Shown here one piece after another: positions 42,998 through 51,286 of a stretch of DNA of 64,000 nt (the first letter of the stretch is position 1; every line of letters begins with the position of its first letter). The position numbers and the translations under genes are program-made. The stretch lies in the NCBI RefSeq assembly GCF_022751215.1, contig NZ_JAICDG010000001.1, positions 806,001-870,000 on the forward strand, given 5' to 3'. A model generated the notes under the pieces. That model saw nothing but the letters and a program-made list of their open reading frames with translations, did not search any database and was not told the origin of the DNA. The stretch is from Actinomadura terrae (GTDB lineage: Bacteria; Actinomycetota; Actinomycetes; Streptosporangiales; Streptosporangiaceae).

Positions 42998-44428
42998 GTG
43001 CAGGGATACTCCAGCGCGCCGGTCGCGGAGGGGCCGGTCGCGGGCGTCTCGGCCGAGGGGCTGCGGCGGATCCGGTTCCATGCCGCGCTGATCGCGGTCG
43101 GCGGCTTCCTGTTCGGCTTCGACACCGGCGTGATCTCCGGGGCGCTGCTGTTCATCAAGACCGACTTCCACCTGAACTCGTTCGAGCAGGGCAGCGTCGT
43201 GAGCGTGCTGGTGCTCGGCGCGATGGCGGGCGCGCTCGGATCGGGCCGGATCGCCGACCGGATCGGCCGCCGCTGGATCTTCTGCCTGGAGGGCGTGGTC
43301 TTCCTGGTCGGGACCGCGATCGCCGTCCTGGCGACGGGCTACGGCATGCTCGTGGCGGGACGGCTGGTGCTCGGCCTCGCGGTGGGCGCCGCGTCGGCGA
43401 CGGTCCCGCCCTACCTGGCGGAGATCTCGCCGAAGGAGATCCGCGGCCGGCTGCTCACCCTCAACCAGCTCATGATCACCATCGGCATCCTCGTCGCCTA
43501 CCTGGTCAACCTGGTCTTCTCCGGCGGCGGGACGTGGCGGGCGATGATCGGCGTCGGCGCCGTCCCGGCGCTGGTCATGGTCGCCTCAGCGCTGTGGGTG
43601 ATCCCCGAGTCGCCGGAGTGGCTGCTCGGCCACGGGCGGCGCGCGGAGGCGCGGGCGCTGGTCGCGTCGGTGAGCGACGAGCAGACCGCCGACCGGCTGA
43701 TCCGGCGGCGCGAGGAGCGGCTCCGGCGCGAGCGCGAGCGGGCCGACCCCGCCGACCGGGACGCCTCGGGGTGGCGCGCGCTGCGGGCGCGGCGGGTGCG
43801 CCCCGCGCTCGTCGTCGGGCTCGCGCTGGCCGCCGGGCAGCAGTTCGGCGGCATCAACACGATCATCTACTACGCGCCGACGATCATCGAGGAGTCCGGG
43901 CTGACCGCCTCGAACGCCATCGTCTACTCGATCGCGATCGGCGCCATCAACCTCGTGATGACGCTGGTCGCGATCCGGCTGATCGACCGGATCGGGCGCC
44001 GCGACCTGCTGCTCGCCTCGTTCGCGGCGATGGCGGTCACGATGGGGCTGCTCGGCCTGGCGTTCGTGGCGGGCTGGACGTCCGGCCTGTCGCTGCTGTT
44101 CATGGTCCTCTACATCGCGGCGTACGCGGGCGGGGTCGGACCCGTGTTCTGGACGCTGATCGGCGAGATCTTCCCGCCCGCGGCGAGCGCGACGGGCTCC
44201 AGCGCGTGCACGGCGACGAACTGGGCGTCCAACTTCACCGTCAGCCTGGTCTTCCTGCCGGTCGTCTCGCTCATCGGCGAGGGCGAGACCTTCTGGATCT
44301 TCGCGGTGATCTCGGTGGCCGGGCTGCTGTTCACCGGACGGTTCGTCCCGGAGACGAAGGCGCGCGACTTCACCGAGGTCGACCGGGACCTCCAGGCGCG
44401 CTTCGGCGCGGGCCGGGTTGTCGATTAG
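42998..44428 (+). CDS. MFS sugar porter
   Basis: 476 residues. GTG at 42998 follows GGGGAGGGGG and is preferred to the GTG at 42962. Twelve membrane helices. Sugar porter signatures: GGFLFGFDTGVISGAL, RIADRIGRRW, PPYLAEISPKEIRGRL, PESPEWLLGHGR, GQQFGGINTIIYYAPTI and the C-terminal PETK. Related proteins import hexoses, pentoses or polyols by proton symport. It follows the glucose-dehydrogenase-like gene, consistent with a two-gene sugar utilisation operon. Confidence 0.93.
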   Translation: MQGYSSAPVAEGPVAGVSAEGLRRIRFHAALIAVGGFLFGFDTGVISGALLFIKTDFHLNSFEQGSVVSVLVLGAMAGALGSGRIADRIGRRWIFCLEGVVFLVGTAIAVLATGYGMLVAGRLVLGLAVGAASATVPPYLAEISPKEIRGRLLTLNQLMITIGILVAYLVNLVFSGGGTWRAMIGVGAVPALVMVASALWVIPESPEWLLGHGRRAEARALVASVSDEQTADRLIRRREERLRRERERADPADRDASGWRALRARRVRPALVVGLALAAGQQFGGINTIIYYAPTIIEESGLTASNAIVYSIAIGAINLVMTLVAIRLIDRIGRRDLLLASFAAMAVTMGLLGLAFVAGWTSGLSLLFMVLYIAAYAGGVGPVFWTLIGEIFPPAASATGSSACTATNWASNFTVSLVFLPVVSLIGEGETFWIFAVISVAGLLFTGRFVPETKARDFTEVDRDLQARFGAGRVVD

Positions 44429-44495
44429 TGCCGGGTTCTCGGCAGTGCGTGACCGATCCCGGAACATGTGCCAAAACGGTCGCTACGCTTCGCCG

Positions 44496-45581
44496 ATGCT
44501 GAGCGACATGGTTGGGAACACGGCAGAGAACTCACGGACGCTTCCGGACCTTTGCGCCGACTTCATCGAGACGACCCGGCGGCACGACTGGGTGGCGGCC
44601 GGTTCCGCGCACGACGCCGCGATCCTCCGTGCGCAGGAGGCGGACACCGCCGAGAAGACGCAGGCGCTGACCGTCCTCGCGCCGGTGCTCGCCGACGTCG
44701 CGCTGGGCGAGGGACCGGACCTCGCGATCCTGGCCGGCGGCCTCATGGACCTCGGCGCCGACCCCGGCGCCGCCCTCGAAGCGCTGACCGCCCGCGTCGC
44801 CGAGTGCTTCGAGCTGGCCGCGCGCTTCCCGGCGCTGTGGGACAGCGCGGGCGGCACCGAGCTCCCGTCCCCCGATGACGACACGCAGGTGCCGGTGGTG
44901 CTGGAGCGGCTCAACGCCGCCGACCCCGATGCCCTCGCGCTCTCCGCCGTCGAGGCCGGGCACGCCACCGAGGCGTGGTTCACGGCCACGACCTGGGCGC
45001 AGGGCCTCCTCGTCCCGCTGCAACGCCGCGAGGTGCGGGACTCGCTGCCGAACCGCGAGCGCCTCGCGGCGGCGGCCGAGGCGGCGTCCGGGCTGCTGCC
45101 CGCCGCGTCCTGGGTGAACGGCCTGCTCCGGGTGCTGGACGACGAGACGCTGATCGTCCTGCACCGCCCGACTGGCAGCGGCTACCGGCTCACGATCGGC
45201 GGCATCGGCGACAACTTCCAGCTCCACACGCTGCTCGCCGCGACCCTGATCGGCGGCGGCCACATCGAGGGCACCCCGCCCGACCCGGAGTGGGTGGCCG
45301 CCGCGACCGACGGCCAACCGCGGCCGGTGGGCGGCATCGAGGGCCGCTTCAACCTCGTCGACGGCCACGGCGAGTGGATCTGGAACGAGGGCCGCCCCGC
45401 CGACGTCCCCGTCCTGGACGGCCACCGCGTGATCGTGCTCGACCCGCCGCCCTACGCCCGCGCCTGGGACACCGGCCGCATCTACCCGCTGATGAAGCCC
45501 ACGATCACCCTCGACCACGTGCTCACGCCGGACGAGGCCGCGAGCTGGACGGCCAAGATCGCTCCCGCCAAGAACGCCTGA
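44496..45581 (+). CDS. Protein of unknown function (361 aa)
   Basis: I do not recognise the family. ATG at 44496. The N-terminal ~200 residues are helical (TLPDLCADFIETTRRHDWVAAGSAHDAAILRAQ; DLAILAGGLMDLGADPGAALEALTARVAECFELAARFPALW). The C-terminal ~160 are beta-rich (LDDETLIVLHRPTGSGYRLTIGGIGDNFQLHTLLAATLIGGGHIEGTPPDPEW; WIWNEGRPADVPVLDGHRVIVLDPPPYARAW). No signal peptide or membrane helix, so cytosolic. A strong convergent terminator separates it from the equally unrecognised 936-residue protein. Confidence 0.75.
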   Translation: MLSDMVGNTAENSRTLPDLCADFIETTRRHDWVAAGSAHDAAILRAQEADTAEKTQALTVLAPVLADVALGEGPDLAILAGGLMDLGADPGAALEALTARVAECFELAARFPALWDSAGGTELPSPDDDTQVPVVLERLNAADPDALALSAVEAGHATEAWFTATTWAQGLLVPLQRREVRDSLPNRERLAAAAEAASGLLPAASWVNGLLRVLDDETLIVLHRPTGSGYRLTIGGIGDNFQLHTLLAATLIGGGHIEGTPPDPEWVAAATDGQPRPVGGIEGRFNLVDGHGEWIWNEGRPADVPVLDGHRVIVLDPPPYARAWDTGRIYPLMKPTITLDHVLTPDEAASWTAKIAPAKNA

Positions 45582-45584
45582 CCG

Positions 45585-45627
45585 CCGCCCGCCCCCTCAG
45601 ACGAATCTCATCGGACGGGGCGGGCGG
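45585..45627. terminator. Bidirectional terminator between two unknown genes
   Basis: A perfect 11-bp stem, CCGCCCGCCCC (45585-45595) with GGGGCGGGCGG (45617-45627), with a less GC-rich 21-base loop, four bases after one stop and seven before the other. Confidence 0.75.
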
Positions 45628-45633
45628 GCCGGA

Positions 45634-48444
45634 TCAGAGGCCGATGTCGCGGCCGCCCCCGTTCCACCACGCGACGGCCTTGTCGACGGCGATGCCGGTG
45701 GTCCACAGATCCTCCGGGTCGTCGGGCATCAGCACCTCGCGGAGCGCGTCGTCGAGCTGCCAGGAGCCGGTCTTGCCCGCGTGCTCGCCGGTCTCCGGGT
45801 TCTCGAACAGCGCGACGACGTCGGGCGGCAGCAGCGAGCGCTCGTGGTCGTGGCCCACCGTGAACGGGTATCCGCACGCGGCCGACGCCGCGGTGGGCAC
45901 GGGCAGCCCCGTGCGCTCCGCCAGCGACCGGACGGCCGCCACGTCGTAGGGCGCGGGCCCGCGCTCGGCGATCAGCCGCAGCAGCCGGGCGACGCGGTCG
46001 GCGCCGCCCCAGCCCTGCGGCTTGGGCGGGTGCCTGTCGTGCCAGCCCGGGAACGTGAAGTCGCGGAACGTGCCGTCCGGCGAGTACTCGATGGCGACGG
46101 AGTCCTTGTGCGGGTGGTTCTGGAACGACAGGTTGATCATCGCGCCGTTGGGGGTCCGCCAGACGCGGCCGACCGGGTCCTGGGTGGTCTGGGCCGCGAA
46201 CCACAGCCGCCGCCACCGTCCGCTCCCGTCGCCCCAGGGCGTGTTCCCCCAGGCGGCGAGCGTGTCGAGCAGCCTGGCGCGGACGTACTCGGCCGTCCAC
46301 GGCATGGCCGCGAGCAGCGCCGTGCCGCCGAGCGTCCCGAACGGGAAGTACACGCCGCGCCCGCTCTCGGGGATCTCGACGCGCCCGACCGGGTGCGGGG
46401 TGTCGTAGGCGGGGCCCGTCCCGGCGGCCTCCTCCAGCACCTCCGCGAGGTACCGGACCGCCACGATCTGCCCGACCGACCCTCCCGGACGCAGGTCGCG
46501 CCGGGTGCGGACGCGCTCGGGCAGCTCGCCCGGGTGGTCCAGGCCGAGGGCGTCGCGCAGGCGCAGCACCCGGAACAGGCAGGCGGCGGCGCGCCGCGTC
46601 AGCTCGGTCACGCCGTTCAGCAGCCGGGGGTCGGTGGCCTCGGGGAGCACGCGGGGCAGTTCCGCCTCCAGCTCCTTCGGGTGGACGAGCGCCGCGTCGA
46701 TCAGCCTCGCCGCGCCGTCGCGGTCGAGGCGGCGCAGCGCCGCCGACCCGGCCGGGTCGGTGGGGGCGAGGTGCGGCCAGAACCCGGGCGGCGGCATGAC
46801 CTCCGCGCCCTGCACCGGGTCGAAGCGCACCCGGACGGTCGGCCGCCCGTCGGCGATGACGCTGACAAGCCCGCGGTCGAGCGTGACCTGCACCGGCTCG
46901 GCCGCACCCGGAAACGTGACCGCTGCGGCGGCGGGGCTGCGCGGCCACCGCGCGTCAGCCGCCGCGAGGTCGCCCGGGACCTCCAGGCCGCCCTCCACCA
47001 GCCGGTACGTCTCCGGGCGCCGTCCGTTCAGCCGCGAGAGCCAGAACTCCTCGCCATCGTGCCAGGGGAATGTCGCGCCGGGGAACTCCCCGTCGCGGCG
47101 GAGCACCGGGCCGCCGGGGCCGAGCACCTCGACGCGCTTGCCCGCGACGCCGAGCGACAGGTGGTCGCCGTGCAGGACGACGGTGACCGGCGACTCCCCG
47201 AGGTTCGGGAAGCGCAGCTCCTCCGGGATGCCGGTGCGCAGCGCCCGCCACAGCGCGTCGACCGGGTCGGTGACCTCCACGTCCGCGAGCGCGTCCTTGA
47301 CCGGTGACGCGGTCGCGGCCAGCGGCGTCAGCCACGGCAGCGACCGCTCCAACCCGCGCAGGTCGCCGGTCGCGCACTCGGCCTTCCAGCCCTCGACCAG
47401 TTCGGTCAGCACGCGGCGGATCGGCGGGTGCGCCCACAGCTCCGTGAGGATCGCGGGATAGTCGACGTTGCCGTACTTGCCCACCTCCTGGGCGTAGGCG
47501 GCCAGCTCGGCCCGCGCCGTCCGGTCGTCCTCCACCTTCGCGGCGAACGCGGTGAAGTCGGCGGTGCCGGACGTCCAGTGCGGCGCCTTCGCCTGGACGA
47601 TCGCCTCCGGCCGTCCGGTGAGGGGGTCGGAGTCCGGGTCGAACCAGCGGCCGAGCGGCGGGAACACGCGGTCACCCGCGTCGCCCGCGACCCGCATCAG
47701 TTCGGCGGCGGGCTGCGCGCCCAGCTCGACGAACCACTCCTTCGGCAGCCGCCGCCCCGCCCTGACCAGCCCGAGCAGCAGCAGCCACTTCCGGTGGTGC
47801 TCGGCCCGGGTCTCGGGGTCGTCGTAGAGGTCGGGCCGCGCCGCGATCAGCAGGTCGAGGAACTCCGGGTCCTCCGCGAGCCGCTTCAGCGCGCCGTCGA
47901 CCGCCTCCCACACCGGCAGCGGCGCCTTGGCGAGCATCCCGCCGCGCAGCAGCCGCTCGGCGAAGTGGTCGGTCTCCTCGGCCTCGTCCACCCCGGCGGC
48001 CCGCGCGACCGGCAGCAGGTCGGCGACCACGTTCGGGTACGGGACGACGCCCGCGTCGAAGAACGCGCCCACCGCCGCGCGCGCCCACCCGTGCGCGACC
48101 GCCGGGTCGGGACGCAGCGCCAGCCGCCGCAGGTGCTCGTGCAGCAGCGTCGCGGTGATCACCCCGTGCGGGACGAGCTCCACCAGCGTCCGCTGCACCC
48201 GGGCCGCGTCGATGTCGAGCCCGAACAGCCGGGCGTGCGCCTCCTCGACCTCGCGGGCCCGGCCGAACAGGAACGTGCCCTGCTCGGCCTGCCCGGCCTC
48301 CGCGAACCGGCGCGCCGCGTCGTCGAGGAACGCGGGAATCTCCTCAGCCGCGAGGCGGCCCGCCATCCGCAGCGTTCGCGCCCGCGCCTCCTGCGGATCG
48401 CTCGCCCCCAGCGCGACCGCGTGCGAAACGTCTGAAAAATCCAC
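45634..48444 (-). CDS. Large protein of unknown function (936 aa)
   Basis: I do not recognise the family. GTG at 48444 is preferred because AGGAGGG sits six bases upstream; GTG 48450 is in frame. The N-terminal half is alpha-helical and resembles HEAT-type or solenoid proteins (FLDDAARRFAEAGQAEQGTFLFGRAREVEEAHARLFG; HEHLRRLALRPDPAVAHGWARAAVGAFF; VWEAVDGALKRLAEDPEFLDLLIAARPDLYDD). The middle has beta segments (VTVVLHGDHLSLGVAGKRVEVLGPGGPV). The C-terminal third is Trp-rich (WRRLWFAAQTTQDPVGRVWRTPNGAMINLSFQNHPHKDSVAIEYSPDG). No catalytic motif identified. Confidence 0.75.
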   Translation of the reverse strand: MDFSDVSHAVALGASDPQEARARTLRMAGRLAAEEIPAFLDDAARRFAEAGQAEQGTFLFGRAREVEEAHARLFGLDIDAARVQRTLVELVPHGVITATLLHEHLRRLALRPDPAVAHGWARAAVGAFFDAGVVPYPNVVADLLPVARAAGVDEAEETDHFAERLLRGGMLAKAPLPVWEAVDGALKRLAEDPEFLDLLIAARPDLYDDPETRAEHHRKWLLLLGLVRAGRRLPKEWFVELGAQPAAELMRVAGDAGDRVFPPLGRWFDPDSDPLTGRPEAIVQAKAPHWTSGTADFTAFAAKVEDDRTARAELAAYAQEVGKYGNVDYPAILTELWAHPPIRRVLTELVEGWKAECATGDLRGLERSLPWLTPLAATASPVKDALADVEVTDPVDALWRALRTGIPEELRFPNLGESPVTVVLHGDHLSLGVAGKRVEVLGPGGPVLRRDGEFPGATFPWHDGEEFWLSRLNGRRPETYRLVEGGLEVPGDLAAADARWPRSPAAAAVTFPGAAEPVQVTLDRGLVSVIADGRPTVRVRFDPVQGAEVMPPPGFWPHLAPTDPAGSAALRRLDRDGAARLIDAALVHPKELEAELPRVLPEATDPRLLNGVTELTRRAAACLFRVLRLRDALGLDHPGELPERVRTRRDLRPGGSVGQIVAVRYLAEVLEEAAGTGPAYDTPHPVGRVEIPESGRGVYFPFGTLGGTALLAAMPWTAEYVRARLLDTLAAWGNTPWGDGSGRWRRLWFAAQTTQDPVGRVWRTPNGAMINLSFQNHPHKDSVAIEYSPDGTFRDFTFPGWHDRHPPKPQGWGGADRVARLLRLIAERGPAPYDVAAVRSLAERTGLPVPTAASAACGYPFTVGHDHERSLLPPDVVALFENPETGEHAGKTGSWQLDDALREVLMPDDPEDLWTTGIAVDKAVAWWNGGGRDIGL

Positions 48445-48538
48445 CCTCACCCCTCCTGATCACCGCGCCGCGAGCCTAGCCACCCCCACCGACACTCGCC
48501 GTCGCTTTCCGCACACCCACCGAAACCCCTCAAAAGGA

Positions 48539-48569
48539 GGCGGCCAGGGCGCGGTGCACCCTGGCCGCC
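48539..48569 (-). terminator. Terminator after the ArsR-SRPBCC/DHFR-like operon
   Basis: GGCGGCCAGGG (48539-48549) pairs with CCCTGGCCGCC (48559-48569), loop of 9 bases. In the minus direction it is followed by TCCTTTTG, a modest U-tract. Confidence 0.8.
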
Positions 48570-48586
48570 CGAACCACCGGACGCTT

Positions 48587-49153
48587 CTACTCCTTCGGGG
48601 CGGGCTGGTAGCAGAGGCGGACGACGCCCGAGGGGAACGTCGTGGTGTTGACGAGGTCCAGCCGGACGGGCCCGATCGCGTCGAAGACGCGCTCACCGGT
48701 CGCCCACAGGTAGGGGTTGACGTTGAACCAGTACTCGTCGACGAGGTCCTGGGCGATGAGGTCGCGGGCGAGCCCGCCGGCGGAGGGGACGATCAGGTTG
48801 CCGTCGTGCTCGCTCTTGAGACGGCTGATCGCGGTGGCGAGGTCGCCGTCGAGCAGGGTCGCGTTCCACTCCAGCGGGCCGGCCAGCGACCGGGACGCGA
48901 CGTACTTCGGCATGCTGTTCATCCGGGCCGCGTACGCCTCGAAGCCGGGGACGTTCACGAGCGTGGGCCAGACGGCGGCCAGCCCTTCGTAGGTCCTGCG
49001 TCCGAGCACCATGGCGTCGGCCGCCTGCCACATCTCCAGCCCGGCCCGCATGCTGTGCGGGTCGGTGACCAGCCAGCCGCCCTGCGGTTCGGCCGCCGGC
49101 TCCTCGAAGGCGCCGTTGACGGTCATGGCCACGTTGATGATCAGTCGTCCCAT
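48587..49153 (-). CDS. Dihydrofolate reductase / RibD C-terminal family protein
   Basis: 188 residues, ATG at 49153 after AGGGAGC. DHFR-like reductase fold: MGRLIINVAMTVNGAFE, MVLGRRTYEGLAAVWP, PKYVASRSLAGPLEWNATLLDGDL, GNLIVPSAGGLARDLIAQDLVDEYWFNVNPYLWATGERVF. These YwjB/RibD-like reductases use NADPH on unknown pterin- or flavin-like substrates and are not the housekeeping FolA. It is 31 bases after an ArsR-SRPBCC regulator, with which it forms a two-gene operon. Confidence 0.88.
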   Translation of the reverse strand: MGRLIINVAMTVNGAFEEPAAEPQGGWLVTDPHSMRAGLEMWQAADAMVLGRRTYEGLAAVWPTLVNVPGFEAYAARMNSMPKYVASRSLAGPLEWNATLLDGDLATAISRLKSEHDGNLIVPSAGGLARDLIAQDLVDEYWFNVNPYLWATGERVFDAIGPVRLDLVNTTTFPSGVVRLCYQPAPKE

Positions 49154-49184
49154 GGGAAGCTCCCTGTGTCTCTGTCTGTGTCTG

Positions 49185-50015
49185 TCACTGGTCGTCGGCG
49201 GTGAGGGCGGCGGCGAGCTTGTCGAGGCTCTGGCCGAAGCCGATCTCGATGCCGGCGATGAAGTCGGCGGACTCGATGGCGCTGTCGGTGATCCGCCAGT
49301 GCGCGTCGAGTTGTGTATCGGTGCCGCTGTCGGCCGGGCTCAGGGCGAAGGCGATGTGGGCGGTGAAGGCCAGGCCGCCGTCCGGCAGCAGCGTGGACAT
49401 CCGGTAGCCGAGCCGCTCCTGGAGGCACGCCTCCTCGACGACGCCCTCGGCGCGTCCGGCGACCGCGTCCGAGCCCTCGGTGTCCTCGATGTCGCGGTAC
49501 TCCAGGACGATCCGCCCGCCCGGCCGCGCCTGGAAGACGAGCTCGGAGACGCGCAGGTCGTCGGGCGTCCACCAGCGGGCCAGCAGCGCGGGCTCGGTCA
49601 GGTGCCGCCAGACCTGCTCGGGGCTGCCCGCGAGCGACCGGCGGAACCCGAACGAGCGCCCGTCGGCCCACCCGGGCCTCTCGGCGGCCTGCCGCTCCGC
49701 GTCGAGCCCGGCCGCGTGGCGGTCGTAGACCTCCTGGAGGCCGCCGGGCCGGTCGGCGGTGTCGGCGAGCCCGGTGAGGGCGTCCGCCAGTTCTCGTAAC
49801 GGGCCGGGCCGGAGCGAGTAGAGGCGGCGCTGGCCGACCCGCCGGGACGTGACCACGCCGGCGCGCTCCAGGGTCTGGAGGTGCTTGGTCGTCTGCGGCT
49901 GGCGCGCGTCGGCGAGCCGGGCCAGGACGCCGACCGGCCGGGGCCGCTCGGCCAGCAGGCTCACGAGCCGCCAGCGGGCCGGATCGGCCAGCGCGGCGAG
50001 GAGGGTGGTGTCCAT
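49185..50015 (-). CDS. ArsR-type HTH fused to an SRPBCC (AHSA1) domain
   Basis: 276 residues, ATG at 50015. Residues ~1-85 are an ArsR winged helix (TLLAALADPARWRLVSLLAERPRPVGVLARL, RQPQTTKHLQTLERAGVVTSRRVGQRRLYSL) without cysteine metal ligands. Residues ~120-270 are an AHSA1-like SRPBCC domain (RSLAGSPEQVWRHLTEPALLARWWTPDDLRV, ADSGTDTQLDAHWRITDSAIESADFIAG). The SRPBCC pocket may sense a hydrophobic ligand and control DNA binding. It heads the operon with the DHFR-like gene and has an AT-rich dyad region before its start. Confidence 0.88.
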   Translation of the reverse strand: MDTTLLAALADPARWRLVSLLAERPRPVGVLARLADARQPQTTKHLQTLERAGVVTSRRVGQRRLYSLRPGPLRELADALTGLADTADRPGGLQEVYDRHAAGLDAERQAAERPGWADGRSFGFRRSLAGSPEQVWRHLTEPALLARWWTPDDLRVSELVFQARPGGRIVLEYRDIEDTEGSDAVAGRAEGVVEEACLQERLGYRMSTLLPDGGLAFTAHIAFALSPADSGTDTQLDAHWRITDSAIESADFIAGIEIGFGQSLDKLAAALTADDQ

Positions 50016-50020
50016 GCCCC

Positions 50021-50063
50021 GAAGTATTCTCCACAGAGAATATTCTTGTCAAGGAATATCTTC
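50021..50063 (-). promoter_or_regulatory. AT-rich operator/promoter of the ArsR-SRPBCC gene
   Basis: Contains the perfect palindrome AGAATATTCT (50037-50046), flanked by related half-sites AAGTATTCTCC (50022-50032) and AAGGAATATCTT (50051-50062). This is the lowest-GC stretch locally and lies directly before the gene, fitting autoregulation. Confidence 0.6.
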
Positions 50064-50169
50064 GGACCATCCCCGAGGTGAGGGCGGGACGGACCGCGCG
50101 GGGGGTTCGGGCGGGGGAGGGTTCGGTTAGCCTGGGCTCACCTCGCCCGCGCCGGAGAGAGTCCGAGAC

Positions 50170-51270
50170 ATGCCCCCAGATGCCGACGAGCCCGCGTTCG
50201 ACGACGAGCCCGTGTTCGACGACGACTTCGTCAGGAGTGCGGCGTTCACCGAGCCGTCCGCCCGTGAGCGCGCCCACGTGCCCGGCAGGCGCGAGCGGTG
50301 GCGCGCCCGGCGGGAGGAGCGGCGGGCCGGGATGCTCGGCGGAGGCTGGGAGCGCGGCTGGGGCACCCGGCGCTCCCGGTGGAGGATGTTCGCGCGCCCG
50401 CGCGCCACGGGGTACCAGGACCCGAGCCACCGCAAGGCCGTCGTCCAGGTGATCAGCGGCGTGCTGGTGCTGCTGCTGATCTCCACGGCGCTGTGGTGGT
50501 GGAACCGGCCCGGCGACGCGGGCGGCGCGACCGAAGGCGCGGCGCTTCTGCCGCTGCCCGCGCCGAGCCCGGGAGGCACGCCCACCGACCCGTTCGCGGG
50601 GTCGAAGGCGGTGGACTACCCCGACGGCGAGGCCGGGCTCCAGATGCCCGACCCCAAGGCGCTGAACGGGCTCTCCGAGGCCGACATGGCGCTCGCCCTC
50701 GTCCAGGTCCGCAGACTGCTCGTCGCGGCGAACCTCGACCCGGCCGTCGTGTTCGAGCGCAGGCCCGAGGCGTTCGCGAGGCTGCTGGAGCCGGGGCAGC
50801 GCCGCGAGTTCGAGCGCGCCCTCGACCGCCGGGGGCCGAAGAACAGCCGCGCGTGGCTGACGAGCTTCGCGGCGGGCACCGCCGAGCCGGTCACGAAGGT
50901 GGTCAAGGTGCACGGGACCGTGGCGGTGGAGAAGGCGCGCGACCAGGGCGCGGACGGCGCGAAGGTCAGGACCGATCACCTGTTCGTGTACGCGGTGCGG
51001 CGCCCCGGTTCACCCTCGACGACGACGCGCGTCATCGTGCGGCGCGCGATGGAGGTCTTCGTCCACCGCGAGCGCGGGCGGGCGCGGGTGTGGATCAACC
51101 GCACCGACAGCTCCACCGCGCCGATGGCCTGCGACCTCGGCGACGCCTTCGTCCACCCCACCTATCCGGGCACGCCGGGCTCGGCGCCCCCCGGGAAGCC
51201 GGTGGACCCCTACGACCTGTCCGCGCCGATCCAGGCGACCCAGCCCTGCCAGCAGGTCACCCACGTCTGA
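50170..51270 (+). CDS. Single-pass membrane protein of unknown function
   Basis: 366 residues, ATG at 50170 with GGAGAGAG about 10 bases upstream. An acidic then very basic cytosolic N-terminus (EPAFDDEPVFDDDF; RRERWRARREERRAGM) leads to one membrane helix (AVVQVISGVLVLLLISTALWWW) and an extracytoplasmic domain of about 250 residues. That domain has no recognised family; FVHPTYPGT...DPYDLSAPIQATQPCQQ at the end includes two cysteines that could form a disulfide with MACDLGDA. Convergent with a P450 gene. Function unknown. Confidence 0.78.
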   Translation: MPPDADEPAFDDEPVFDDDFVRSAAFTEPSARERAHVPGRRERWRARREERRAGMLGGGWERGWGTRRSRWRMFARPRATGYQDPSHRKAVVQVISGVLVLLLISTALWWWNRPGDAGGATEGAALLPLPAPSPGGTPTDPFAGSKAVDYPDGEAGLQMPDPKALNGLSEADMALALVQVRRLLVAANLDPAVVFERRPEAFARLLEPGQRREFERALDRRGPKNSRAWLTSFAAGTAEPVTKVVKVHGTVAVEKARDQGADGAKVRTDHLFVYAVRRPGSPSTTTRVIVRRAMEVFVHRERGRARVWINRTDSSTAPMACDLGDAFVHPTYPGTPGSAPPGKPVDPYDLSAPIQATQPCQQVTHV

Positions 51271-51286
51271 CCTGCGGGTCGGGGGG

